This document shows, piece after piece, positions 40,141 through 48,052 of a stretch of 49,621 nucleotides of DNA (position 1 is the first letter of the stretch; every line of letters starts with the position of its first letter). This stretch comes from a virus. The notes under the pieces were generated by a model, which saw only the letters and a list, made by a program, of their open reading frames with translations, did no database searches and was not told the DNA's origin. Position numbers and translations under genes: made by a program. The stretch covers positions 1 to 49,621 of IMG/VR virus record IMGVR_UViG_3300032288_005385. The stretch is one strand, 5' to 3'.

Positions 40141-41274
40141 TTAACCTCTCTCTGGAAAATAATCTTGCATTGTACCTTCTCGGTGTAAATCACTAGTTAC
40201 ACAGTGTATGCCACCATCCCAAAAATATCTGTGTCGGAAGTTTACGATGTGCGGGGTAATACCGTGGCGTTCCAATGCATCAAATACCAATTTGTTATAG
40301 TTGAACACAATAACGTTCTTGGGATCAATGATCAACATGTTGACGTCGAATACTGTTTCTTCTACATATCCGGTCCAATGACCTAACCAACGTTCAACGC
40401 AATTGATAACAGCTTGATCGTGTTCAAACCCAGGAATCCACCACTTGCCGTTATTTTGACGTTTTAGATTGTGCCAGCCATTGACTTTGTTCCAGCTTTG
40501 TCCTGGAAGATAAACAACTTCCCAGCCTGGAAAAGTTTCCTTGTATGTAGGAACGTCTTGAAGACTGATAATCAGTCCAGGTGTAACTGGGCAAAAGGTA
40601 CCATCACTGTGGCCGCCGGTGTTGATGATGTGATTTCTAGTGTCAGTAAATTCGGTGTTGATATATTGAGTATAATCTTTGATATTTTGGTCGTATGAAT
40701 CTGTTCCAAAATACAAGTCTCGACCTATTCTGGTACACATGGCACCGTTTATAAATGAGCCAAATGGGTTGAATATTTTGTTACCTTCGGACTCTATTCT
40801 TTTAATAATTTTATCATAACTTGAGTAAAATCTCGTTAATTTATCGTAACTGTGTATTTCTTTGCACTCTTTAAGAATATGCAAGGGAAGATTGTTAAAG
40901 TCGTCGACTGATCTGCAGTCTGGCCAACTTTGATCCTTGACATCGTTGTAAAATGCCACTGTATTGAGAGAATGGTTATTATAAAATTTCTCGCCAATGA
41001 TTATACCGTAATCTCGAGGAGTCATTGGTGGGGGAAGATAACGCCCATTGACAAAAATATCATCGACATTGGGCAAGTCTGGACGCAGAATCTCTACATC
41101 AAACTCTTGTAATTTTTTTATTATATTTTGATAATCCTCTTCAGTTTCGATGGCAATACGCTCAAACAAACTTCTAACATGTGGTACTGTTATCCATGAA
41201 TAAAATTCTGGAGGGTAACTTCGTCCTACCATGCAGACTTTGAGAGGATCCCAATGTTGATACACGCTAAACAT
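40141..41274 (-). CDS. Amidinotransferase-family enzyme
   Basis: The 377-residue product carries the catalytic set of the glycine/inosamine amidinotransferase family. GGHSDGTFCPVTPG (His222, Asp224) matches the family H-x-D-x-T-F motif, and GGIHCVTSDLHREGTMQDYF near the C-terminus has the nucleophile Cys358. These enzymes move an amidino group from arginine to an amine through a Cys-amidino intermediate, yielding a guanidino product and ornithine. The acceptor cannot be predicted. CAGGAA precedes the ATG. It sits between a GNAT-like and a DUF6614-like gene in a late operon headed by gp26, an unusual place for a metabolic enzyme. All catalytic residues I can check are present, so it is probably active. 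Confidence 0.82.
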   Translation of the reverse strand: MFSVYQHWDPLKVCMVGRSYPPEFYSWITVPHVRSLFERIAIETEEDYQNIIKKLQEFDVEILRPDLPNVDDIFVNGRYLPPPMTPRDYGIIIGEKFYNNHSLNTVAFYNDVKDQSWPDCRSVDDFNNLPLHILKECKEIHSYDKLTRFYSSYDKIIKRIESEGNKIFNPFGSFINGAMCTRIGRDLYFGTDSYDQNIKDYTQYINTEFTDTRNHIINTGGHSDGTFCPVTPGLIISLQDVPTYKETFPGWEVVYLPGQSWNKVNGWHNLKRQNNGKWWIPGFEHDQAVINCVERWLGHWTGYVEETVFDVNMLIIDPKNVIVFNYNKLVFDALERHGITPHIVNFRHRYFWDGGIHCVTSDLHREGTMQDYFPERG

Positions 41275-41276
41275 AA

Positions 41277-41711
41277 TTATTCCTGGGGGCCTAGTATTTT
41301 GAAGCCTTGTAGATCAAACATGTACGGCTCCACACTTTCAAAATACATGAATTTAAAACCGCGATCTCGATAAATCGCGCACTCGTTTTGAAAACTGCGT
41401 ATGCCCAGCCTCAACTGCGGATTGCGATAGTCCCAGGCATGATGGTCGCACACCACTGACTCTGGATCCCATACTCGGTACATGCTCCAGGCCACCAATC
41501 GGCCTTGATCGCGATAACCCCAGACTTCAGTTCCAGGCACAGAAAATCTGCCAGGTACCATGGGCATGACACTGTGAAAATGTTTGTGTGCACAGTAGGC
41601 CCGATACACTCGCAATACATCATCCAAGGGCACAGGATACAGGCGTTCGTATTCAATATCGCTTTGATACGTGACCTGCTCTAGATCAATACGCCCAAAA
41701 GTAAGACTCAT
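41277..41711 (-). CDS. GNAT-like acyl/aminoacyl transferase
   Basis: The 144-residue protein ends with a pattern like the catalytic half of GNAT or arginyl/leucyl-protein transferases: VWGYRDQGRLVAWSMYRVWD, then DYRNPQLRLGIRSFQNECAI, and FKFMYFESVEPYMFDLQGFK. It is shorter than typical aminoacyl-protein transferases and lacks their Cys-rich N-terminus. An acyl- or aminoacyl-transferase on a small molecule or a protein end is plausible. Its ATG overlaps the upstream stop (ATGA), and AGGA lies eight bases before it. Two bases separate it from the amidinotransferase gene, suggesting one pathway. Confidence 0.6.
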   Translation of the reverse strand: MSLTFGRIDLEQVTYQSDIEYERLYPVPLDDVLRVYRAYCAHKHFHSVMPMVPGRFSVPGTEVWGYRDQGRLVAWSMYRVWDPESVVCDHHAWDYRNPQLRLGIRSFQNECAIYRDRGFKFMYFESVEPYMFDLQGFKILGPQE

Positions 41712-42211
41712 GATCTAGGATCCTGACGATGTTGAAACAGTCCTGTTAGATATTCTTCGGGCCAGCCATGATAAAATCCTCGACTGGCCATTTGCTGTGC
41801 TTTGCTGTTGAGATCACTGAGACTCTGCACCAGAGCCAAGGCATAGGTGCCTTGATTCATGCACACACCATTCACAATTTCTGCATCGTCAGGATGGTCT
41901 TCCAAGGCAATGAGATCTTGCCGCAGCAACATGTCTTGATTGGCAATGTTCAAACTGGCCGAAAACAACTGATGCGGCCACTCTTGAGGATCATACGCAT
42001 ATATCACAACTTCTTTGCCTTGCAGACCCCAACGGCTGATGTTCTTGAGATCATACAGTGGATCAACACCAATGTACACCGAATAACTGTTTTTCAGTCT
42101 TGCACTTCGTGCAAACGGACAAGGAGGAAATCCACCCAAGGCGGGATGTGGAACTTCTACAAAGTTCTCGATCCAGTGTGCTATGTGTTGGCGGACTTGT
42201 TCAATTTCCAT
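41708..42211 (-). CDS. Conserved unknown protein with PPCPFA motif
   Basis: The product is about 167 residues from the ATG at 42211, which overlaps the upstream stop by one base (TGATG); a TTG directly before it is an alternative. The N-terminal part HIAHWIENFVEVPHPALGGF then PPCPFARSARLKN is distinctive: a Trp/Phe helix followed by a Cys-Pro turn. The remainder is an alpha/beta mix (YSVYIGVDPLYDL, VVIYAYDPQEWPHQLF). I have the impression that similar proteins occur near radical SAM genes in aquatic phages, but I cannot name a family. It overlaps the GNAT-like gene, so it probably belongs to the same accessory set. Confidence 0.6.
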   Translation of the reverse strand: MEIEQVRQHIAHWIENFVEVPHPALGGFPPCPFARSARLKNSYSVYIGVDPLYDLKNISRWGLQGKEVVIYAYDPQEWPHQLFSASLNIANQDMLLRQDLIALEDHPDDAEIVNGVCMNQGTYALALVQSLSDLNSKAQQMASRGFYHGWPEEYLTGLFQHRQDPRS

Positions 42212-42387
42212 CAAAAGAACGGTAGTTTGGATTTTTGTGTGGTTTCAAGGTTGGTCTTGATCAGTTCTGCAATCATGTTGCGTTCATTGAAACTCATGTT
42301 GAGAACATCTTCATAACTGCCGCCGCCTCGAAGATGCCAACTCATTTTCAAGCACTGCGCTTTCAAGTCGTTCGCCTCCTTTTCCAT
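42211..42387 (-). CDS. 58-residue protein following gp26
   Basis: From the ATG at 42387 to TGA at 42211 the product is 58 residues: a charged helix, then LKMSWHLRGGGSYEDVLNMS, then IKTNLETTQKSKLPFF. This RGG-S-E-x-x-x-x-LS and NLETTxKxxLPFF pattern follows gp26 in T4-like phages of this type, as I recall, and may be a baseplate hub or tail assembly chaperone in the place of T4 gp51. The start is uncertain because no clear ribosome binding site precedes the ATG and the frame is open further upstream. It fills what would otherwise be a 215-base gap. Confidence 0.7.
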   Translation of the reverse strand: MEKEANDLKAQCLKMSWHLRGGGSYEDVLNMSFNERNMIAELIKTNLETTQKSKLPFF

Positions 42388-42425
42388 GCGTTCAACGGTG
42401 GCAGAAATTTCTTCAGCAGACGAGA

Positions 42426-43268
42426 TCAGGAGGCTTGATCGAAAAAACTTGTTTGGTCCAAGGTCACGGCTTGCTTGTACTCATGCCCACATGCTGCACA
42501 TTTGATTTGCACAGGCTTGAACTCACTGACATTGCGTTTTTCAATAATTAGATCGCGAATTTTGACAAACAACTTTCGATCAGTGTTGCGTAAAAATTCT
42601 TCAATGTGCGTGGGATCTGTTACCAACGCTTGTGGAGTTCTGATGCTGGCAATGTTCCACTTCAGGGTACTCACTGTAAGTTCAGTGATTTTTTTCAGAG
42701 CTTGATTTAGCATTTCTAGTTTTTGCTCGTCAGGCAAGTTGCTGTTGGGAACAGATTGCAAAATTCTTTGCTCTTCAAACTGTTTCATGTTGGTGTCATT
42801 TTGATCACGATAAGCCATTGGCTGGAACGAAATTTCCAAATCACCTTCCTTGAGTGGAGTCACGTAGTCTGGCATTTGCAAGTTGTCCAACACTATTCGC
42901 AGGTCGATGGTGTAATCATCTTCATTCTTGCATTCGGGGCAGGCGCTGTTGATTTCCATGTCATGTCCGTAGCTGGCAATTCTGATGGCTACCAAGATAG
43001 AATTGAGATCAGTGCCCGGTGTGGACCATGCATCTCGAATATCAGGCACGCAACTTTGAATCACATTGACCACTGCCGAACCGTTGAACAACGCATCTGG
43101 TGTGCGATATGTAATTTCATCAAGAGCAGTCATGGGCAAAACTGGCAATTCTTTGTTTGGGGGCATGTTGACAGCGTCGGCGGGCCAAAAGTTGCCCTCT
43201 GAAGGCAAGCGCAGATATACTGATGGCTGTCTAAAATATTGTTTTAGAGGGTTAGCAGTTTGGGGCAT
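42426..43268 (-). CDS. 26: Baseplate hub protein gp26-like (T4 baseplate protein family)
   Basis: The 280-residue product contains YLRLPSEGNFWPADAV, LPVLPMTALDEITYRTPDAL, FNGSAVVNVIQSCVPDIRDA and ILVAIRIASYGHDMEI, the conserved core of the T4 gp26-type family. It also carries two zinc-ribbon-like pairs, Cys110/Cys113 (CPEC) and Cys257/Cys260 (CAAC). In T4 the protein takes part in building the baseplate hub. AGGTGA lies five bases before the ATG, and a late-type box (TATAAGTA) precedes it. It heads a minus-strand operon that continues into the accessory enzyme genes and diverges from the tape measure gene. Confidence 0.85.
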   Translation of the reverse strand: MPQTANPLKQYFRQPSVYLRLPSEGNFWPADAVNMPPNKELPVLPMTALDEITYRTPDALFNGSAVVNVIQSCVPDIRDAWSTPGTDLNSILVAIRIASYGHDMEINSACPECKNEDDYTIDLRIVLDNLQMPDYVTPLKEGDLEISFQPMAYRDQNDTNMKQFEEQRILQSVPNSNLPDEQKLEMLNQALKKITELTVSTLKWNIASIRTPQALVTDPTHIEEFLRNTDRKLFVKIRDLIIEKRNVSEFKPVQIKCAACGHEYKQAVTLDQTSFFDQAS

Positions 43269-43276
43269 AATTCACC

Positions 43277-43284
43277 TATAAATA
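43277..43284 (+). promoter_or_regulatory. T4-type late promoter box TATAAATA (tape measure)
   Basis: Exact late box 24 bases before the ATG at 43309. The expected transcript begins near 43290 and would carry ACCUAU-ACUU-AUAGGU, a hairpin that includes the AGGU of the likely ribosome binding site. Confidence 0.75.
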
Positions 43285-43290
43285 TACCTA

Positions 43291-43298
43291 TACTTATA
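43291..43298 (-). promoter_or_regulatory. Late-type box TATAAGTA (gp26 operon)
   Basis: One mismatch to the late box on the opposite strand, 22 bases before the gp26 ATG and followed by AGGTGA. It lies within 20 bases of the plus-strand box, so the two late promoters overlap face to face. Confidence 0.55.
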
Positions 43299-43308
43299 GG
43301 TAGAAATC

Positions 43309-45933
43309 ATGGCAGAAGATATTTCCGGAACAGCGCGAGAACTTGCCGACGCAATGCTGCAGGTGCAGCGGGACATTGAACGGTACGGCAAGGTCCAGGC
43401 CGAAACCGCCGATCGCTTGACTGATGCGCAGATGAAATCCAAGTACGGAATTGAAAATTTCACCAAGGGCATGGGCAAAGCCACTGATGCAGTGGGAAGT
43501 TTGGCAGCAGCTGGCATAGAAGCCGGCAAGGCCATGTACGAAGGCAAGAAGGGTGCTGCGGCTTTCAACAGTTCTCTTGATCAGTTGAGCTCAGCAGCCA
43601 CAGCAGCTGGCACTGCTCTTGCCTTGCTGATCCCAGGCGGATTTATAGTAAAAGGATTAGTTGCTGGGTTGACCATGGCAACCACAGCAGCCATTGCTTA
43701 CACCAAAGCAGCCAATGACATGGCCGACAAGCTGTACACAGGGTACAGCAAACTACAAGAATCAGGTGCCGCAGCTGCCGATGGCATGACCGGCGTATTC
43801 AACGATGCCAAGAAGCTGGGCCTGAGCATGAACCAGCTGGACAGCATGATAGGCTTGGTCGCTAACAACAGTCAAGAACTAGCATTAATGTCAGGATCTG
43901 TAGCTGAAGGACGCAAGAAGTTTGCTGAAGTAGGGGAAGCTCTTGAAGATTCAAGAGCTGCCTTCTTCAAGATGGGTATAAGTCAAGAAGCGCAGAATGA
44001 AGGCTTGATGCGCTATACTAGAAATATGACTCTGGCTGGTCGTGCGCAAAACATGACCACCAAAGAGTTAGAGGCTGGTGCTAAGGCGTACATTTACGAA
44101 CAAGACAAACTGACCAAACTCACAGGCATGAGCGCACAAAAGCAACAGGCTTTGCTGGACCGTGCTAGAGAAAATGAACAGTTCAATGCCAAACTGCGTA
44201 TGCTTGAACTCAAAGGCGATGCAGAAAGTCTAGCAGCCGCAGAGAGATTAAAACAAGGTTTGCAAGTAGCAGCCATGGCCGGAGATGAATCTGCTGAAGC
44301 ATTCATGGCCAGTGTCAACGGTAATTTGAGAAATCAAGCCGCACAAAAAGCCAATCTCAGCACATTTGGTGAAATGGGAAGATATGCTAGAGATCTAGAA
44401 GCAGGGACAACTACGGCAACCAAAGGCTTTGAAAAAGTTGCCAGGGCCGGTGCTGATTATGAGCGAGGGATTGGTGTGCAACGCAGTGCATTGGAAGCAG
44501 GCGCTGAAACACAGTTCAAAACTTCTACCATGCAGAGATTGGCTCTAATTGATCAAATGGGTATTGATGAAGCTCGCAAGAAAATCGAAGCTGACCAACT
44601 GAAACAGCAAGAAGGCCAAGGCGATGCCATCACTGATCAGTATGGCAACATGATCAAGAAGCAGCAGGATATAAACAAAAAGCTTGAAACGGATGTGTTT
44701 AAAGGCATTCCCAATGCACTGGCCAACATGAACAGATTGGCTGATGTTACTGATACACTAGCAGATGCTTTTAGTTCTCTAACCACTGGCCTTAATAAAC
44801 TTTTGAACCTACTTGGGCTAGGCGAAAAAAGAAAAGCAAGCAAAGAAGAAAAAGATGCTTTGACTGAATTTGATAAAGCCAAGCTTGGGTATGAAAAAGC
44901 CTTTGAGGGAGCTACTTTTACTCAGAAGATTCTAGGTAAAGATCTAACTGATACTCAGAAAGAAGCCAAAGCAACATTTGATGCGGCCAAAAAGCATCGT
45001 AATTTAATTGAACAACAAATTATCGATCAGCAATCTGGTGCTGGGTACACAGAACCTCCTGCTACGTCCAGCGCGGCAACAGCGGGTGCAACAACAGCAG
45101 CTCCGGCTGCGGGAGCGTCAGGCGCCAAATCAGCTGCTCCAGCCGCCAGTAATCCAACTAATACTAGATCAGCAGCCGGCGCCACAGATGGACAAGGCGC
45201 AGTAAAAACTGGGTCTAACAACATTCAACCACCCAAGAAAACTGCGTCTAGAGGTCGTGGTGGTAATATGAGTGAAGAAGACATCAAGCAGATGATTATT
45301 GCTCACGAAGGTAAACGGTATGAGCCATACAAAGACAGTTTGGGATTGTGGACGGTGGGAATAGGTCACCTAATAGGTGACGGAAAAACATTACCACCAG
45401 AATGGGATCGCAAATTCAGTGAAGAAGAAATCATGAAGTTGTTTGATGAGGATTATAAGCATCACAGACTGGCCGCACAACGCATTCCGGGATTTGATAA
45501 AATTGGTACATTGGGACAAGGTGCATTGACTGATTTGACTTTTAATATGGGACCAAGTTGGATTGAAAAGTGGCCTAAACTAAAAGAACAATTGGCTAGT
45601 TTAGATCTTGAAGGTGCTGCATCTAATCTGGAAAGTAGCAAATGGTATGCACAGGTAAAATCTCGAGGACCTACAATAGTAGACCTGGTGAAAAATTCTA
45701 CAGTTACAGCCGAAGAAGGTGGTGTGTTTAGCGGTCCAGATGCAGGATATCCCATCATAGCACACGGAGACGAAGCAGTGGTTCCGTTGAACAACGGTGG
45801 AGGAAACTTTGTCAAGGTATTTGAAGACATGGCCATGATGATGAGCAAACAAGTGGGTGCAATTGACGAACTGATTAGAGTTGCCAAGAACGGCAATGAC
45901 ATACAAACCAAGATCCTGCGTATACAATCCTAA
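43309..45933 (+). CDS. Tape measure protein with C-terminal T4-type lysozyme domain
   Basis: The 874-residue product is mostly helical with a hydrophobic stretch at about 95-135 (ALALLIPGGFIVKGLVAGLT), typical of tape measure proteins that span the tail and enter the membrane. An Ala/Thr-rich linker (about 585-640) leads to a GH24 lysozyme domain: IIAHEGKRYEPYKDSLGLWT then VGIGHL, with Glu667, Asp676 and Thr682 at the same spacing as T4 lysozyme Glu11, Asp20 and Thr26. The domain should cut peptidoglycan during entry. The end has GGVFSGPDAGYPIIAHGDEA then VVPLNNG, a motif frequent at tape measure C-termini. It replaces T4 gp29 by position, and gp5 here lacks the lysozyme. A late box precedes it. 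Confidence 0.88.
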   Translation: MAEDISGTARELADAMLQVQRDIERYGKVQAETADRLTDAQMKSKYGIENFTKGMGKATDAVGSLAAAGIEAGKAMYEGKKGAAAFNSSLDQLSSAATAAGTALALLIPGGFIVKGLVAGLTMATTAAIAYTKAANDMADKLYTGYSKLQESGAAAADGMTGVFNDAKKLGLSMNQLDSMIGLVANNSQELALMSGSVAEGRKKFAEVGEALEDSRAAFFKMGISQEAQNEGLMRYTRNMTLAGRAQNMTTKELEAGAKAYIYEQDKLTKLTGMSAQKQQALLDRARENEQFNAKLRMLELKGDAESLAAAERLKQGLQVAAMAGDESAEAFMASVNGNLRNQAAQKANLSTFGEMGRYARDLEAGTTTATKGFEKVARAGADYERGIGVQRSALEAGAETQFKTSTMQRLALIDQMGIDEARKKIEADQLKQQEGQGDAITDQYGNMIKKQQDINKKLETDVFKGIPNALANMNRLADVTDTLADAFSSLTTGLNKLLNLLGLGEKRKASKEEKDALTEFDKAKLGYEKAFEGATFTQKILGKDLTDTQKEAKATFDAAKKHRNLIEQQIIDQQSGAGYTEPPATSSAATAGATTAAPAAGASGAKSAAPAASNPTNTRSAAGATDGQGAVKTGSNNIQPPKKTASRGRGGNMSEEDIKQMIIAHEGKRYEPYKDSLGLWTVGIGHLIGDGKTLPPEWDRKFSEEEIMKLFDEDYKHHRLAAQRIPGFDKIGTLGQGALTDLTFNMGPSWIEKWPKLKEQLASLDLEGAASNLESSKWYAQVKSRGPTIVDLVKNSTVTAEEGGVFSGPDAGYPIIAHGDEAVVPLNNGGGNFVKVFEDMAMMMSKQVGAIDELIRVAKNGNDIQTKILRIQS

Positions 45934-45938
45934 TCCCG

Positions 45939-45946
45939 GTAAATAA
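45939..45946 (+). promoter_or_regulatory. Late-like box GTAAATAA before portal gene
   Basis: Six bases separate the box from the portal ATG (45953), so transcription from it would start at about the ATG. Confidence 0.45.
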
Positions 45947-45952
45947 ACAACT

Positions 45953-47737
45953 ATGGCAGACAAACAACAAGGCTGGCGCAAGTACTTCAAGGTAGCAGAC
46001 ACTTCGGGAGTGCAGAGTCCAATATCGGGCACAAATCAATTTGGTCTGCCGGGGTATGCCCGCAACGATGGCAACAACGCAAGTGTGCAAGCGGATTTTG
46101 TGTTTCGTAACTATGCGTCAAGACTGCCCGAAGTTTATTCGGGTCACCCCAATCGAATTGAGCGGTACAATCAGTACGAAAACATGGACATGGACTCAGA
46201 AGTCAATGCCTGTTTGGATATCATTGCTGAATTCTCCACACAGATGTCGGAAACCAACGGCACACCGTTTGATGTAAAGTACAACGACAAACCCACTGAT
46301 CACGAAATTTCAATCATCAAAAAGCAGATGCAGCAGTGGGTCAAGATCAACAAGCTGGACCAGCGCATATTCAAACTGTTCCGCAACACCATCAAGTACG
46401 GTGATCAGGTGTTTGTGCGAGACCCAGAAACATTTGAAATGTACTGGGTGGACATGAGCAAGGTCATGCGCATCATTGTGAACGAGTCAGAAGGCAAACG
46501 CCCTGAACAATATGTGATTCGTGACATCAACCCCAATTTCCAGAACATGACTGTGGCAGCAAAAACCACCACAGACTACATGACCAACCCTGTGACTGGC
46601 ACAATATCTGGCTCAGCAAACTACACCATGCCCAACGGCGGCGTGGGCGGCGGCGTGGGCAACAGTCGGTTCATGCATGCCATGAACGAAGCCACAATCG
46701 ACGCCAAGCACGTGGTGCATTGCAGCCTGAACGAAGGATTAGACGTATTCTGGCCATTTGGACGCAGTGTGCTGGAGCAGATTTACAAGGTTTACAAACA
46801 GAAAGAACTGCTGGAAGACGCCATTCTCATCTATCGTGTGAGCCGTGCGCCCGAGCGTAGAGTGTTTAAAATTGACGTGGGCAACATGCCCAGCCACCTT
46901 GCCATGCAGTTTGTGGAACGCATCAAGAACGAAATGCATCAGCGCAGAATCCCCACCATAACAGGTGGCGGGCAAAACATGATGGACAGCAGTTACAATC
47001 CACTCAGCATCAACGAAGACTACTTCTTCCCACAAGGTCAAGACGGACGTGGCTCTAGTGTAGATGTGTTACAAGGCGGCCAAAATCTAGGCGAAATTGA
47101 CGATTTAAAGTATTTCAACAACAAAATGGCACGTGGTCTGCGTGTACCATCAAGTTATTTGCCCACCGGGCCCGACGACTCAGACCGTGCTTTGAGCGAT
47201 GGAAAAGTAGGCACCGCCCTTATACAAGAGTACAGATTCAACCAGTATTGCGAACGTTTGCAGCAGCTGATTTCACAAAAACTTGACGACGAATTCAAGA
47301 TGTTCTTGAAGTGGCGTGGGTTCAACATAGACTCGGGTCTGTTTAACTTGACGTTTAATGCGCCACAAAACTTTGCAAGTTATCGCCAGAGCGAACTGGA
47401 CAACACGCGAATTCAAGCTTTCATGCAGCTAGAACCTTTGCCTTACATGAGCAAACGTTTCATGCTTGAGCGTTTCCTGGGCCTAACTGAAGAAGAGATC
47501 AAAGAAAACGAAGACATGTGGCGAGAAGAGCGCGAAGATCCTGAAATCAAAGTTGCTGGCAGTGATCTACGGTCAGTGGGAATCAGCCCTGGCGCCCTAG
47601 AAACAGATATTCAAACTGGTGAAGAAATTGCACAAATGGAACCAGCAGCACCAGGCACACCCGAAGTGGGTTCAGCACCAGCTGGTCCTGTGGTACCCGG
47701 CGGAGTGGGTGGTGCTGGAGCGCCGCCGGCAGCATAA
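45953..47737 (+). CDS. 20: Portal protein gp20
   Basis: The 594-residue product matches T4-like portal proteins throughout: RIERYNQYENMDMDSEVNAC, then FRNTIKYGDQVFVRDPETFE, RMNE-type wing residues and EIDDLKYFNNKMARGLRVPS. Twelve copies form the ring at the head vertex through which DNA is packaged and ejected. The C-terminal tail is Pro/Ala/Gly-rich (AAPGTPEVGSAPAGP) and likely disordered. It is preceded by a late-like box and followed at nine bases by a small gene, then prohead core and protease genes, as in the T4 head cluster 20-67-68-21-22. Confidence 0.93.
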   Translation: MADKQQGWRKYFKVADTSGVQSPISGTNQFGLPGYARNDGNNASVQADFVFRNYASRLPEVYSGHPNRIERYNQYENMDMDSEVNACLDIIAEFSTQMSETNGTPFDVKYNDKPTDHEISIIKKQMQQWVKINKLDQRIFKLFRNTIKYGDQVFVRDPETFEMYWVDMSKVMRIIVNESEGKRPEQYVIRDINPNFQNMTVAAKTTTDYMTNPVTGTISGSANYTMPNGGVGGGVGNSRFMHAMNEATIDAKHVVHCSLNEGLDVFWPFGRSVLEQIYKVYKQKELLEDAILIYRVSRAPERRVFKIDVGNMPSHLAMQFVERIKNEMHQRRIPTITGGGQNMMDSSYNPLSINEDYFFPQGQDGRGSSVDVLQGGQNLGEIDDLKYFNNKMARGLRVPSSYLPTGPDDSDRALSDGKVGTALIQEYRFNQYCERLQQLISQKLDDEFKMFLKWRGFNIDSGLFNLTFNAPQNFASYRQSELDNTRIQAFMQLEPLPYMSKRFMLERFLGLTEEEIKENEDMWREEREDPEIKVAGSDLRSVGISPGALETDIQTGEEIAQMEPAAPGTPEVGSAPAGPVVPGGVGGAGAPPAA

Positions 47738-47740
47738 ATA
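47733..47740 (+). promoter_or_regulatory. Late-type box CATAAATA at portal gene end
   Basis: One mismatch to TATAAATA, overlapping the portal stop codon and six bases before the next ATG (47747). Confidence 0.5.
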
Positions 47741-47746
47741 TTCATT

Positions 47747-47968
47747 ATGATACTGAATGAATTTTGGCACAAGGATCCTGAAGCCTACCAGGATCTAGCA
47801 CAAGACAACAGCCAAACACAACTGGGCGATCTGCGCAAAACGCATCTAACTCTACGTCAGTTAAACAAACTGCGCAGAATGAATGATGTGCGCACAGTTG
47901 AATACAAAGAAAAACTCAAATTGGTGCGTCAACAATACGCACCGCCACCAGCAGCACCGGCGATGTAA
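47747..47968 (+). CDS. Small head-cluster protein, unknown role
   Basis: The 73-residue product is basic and helical (LRKTHLTLRQLNKLRRMNDV, then VEYKEKLKLVRQQYAPPP). It sits between portal and prohead core genes, where T4 has short core genes. I recall similar small proteins at this place in aquatic T4-like phages, but I do not see a clear match to T4 gp67 or gp68. A role in prohead core assembly is inferred from position only. Confidence 0.7.
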   Translation: MILNEFWHKDPEAYQDLAQDNSQTQLGDLRKTHLTLRQLNKLRRMNDVRTVEYKEKLKLVRQQYAPPPAAPAM

Positions 47969-48015
47969 TTTATCGCCATTTTGACCCCATAAACCGCTAG
48001 TTTTTCCCCTCCTGT

Positions 48016-48023
48016 GTAAATAA
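48016..48023 (+). promoter_or_regulatory. Late-like box GTAAATAA before prohead core gene
   Basis: 29 bases before the ATG at 48053, with AGGAG (48041-48045) in between, giving a conventional leader. Confidence 0.55.
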
Positions 48024-48052
48024 CAGCACACTTTACTTACAGGAGTTTCCCT

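Noticed and set aside
47969-48052. Terminator between the small head gene and the prohead core gene
   Set aside because: A T-rich stretch is present, but I found no stable stem before it.
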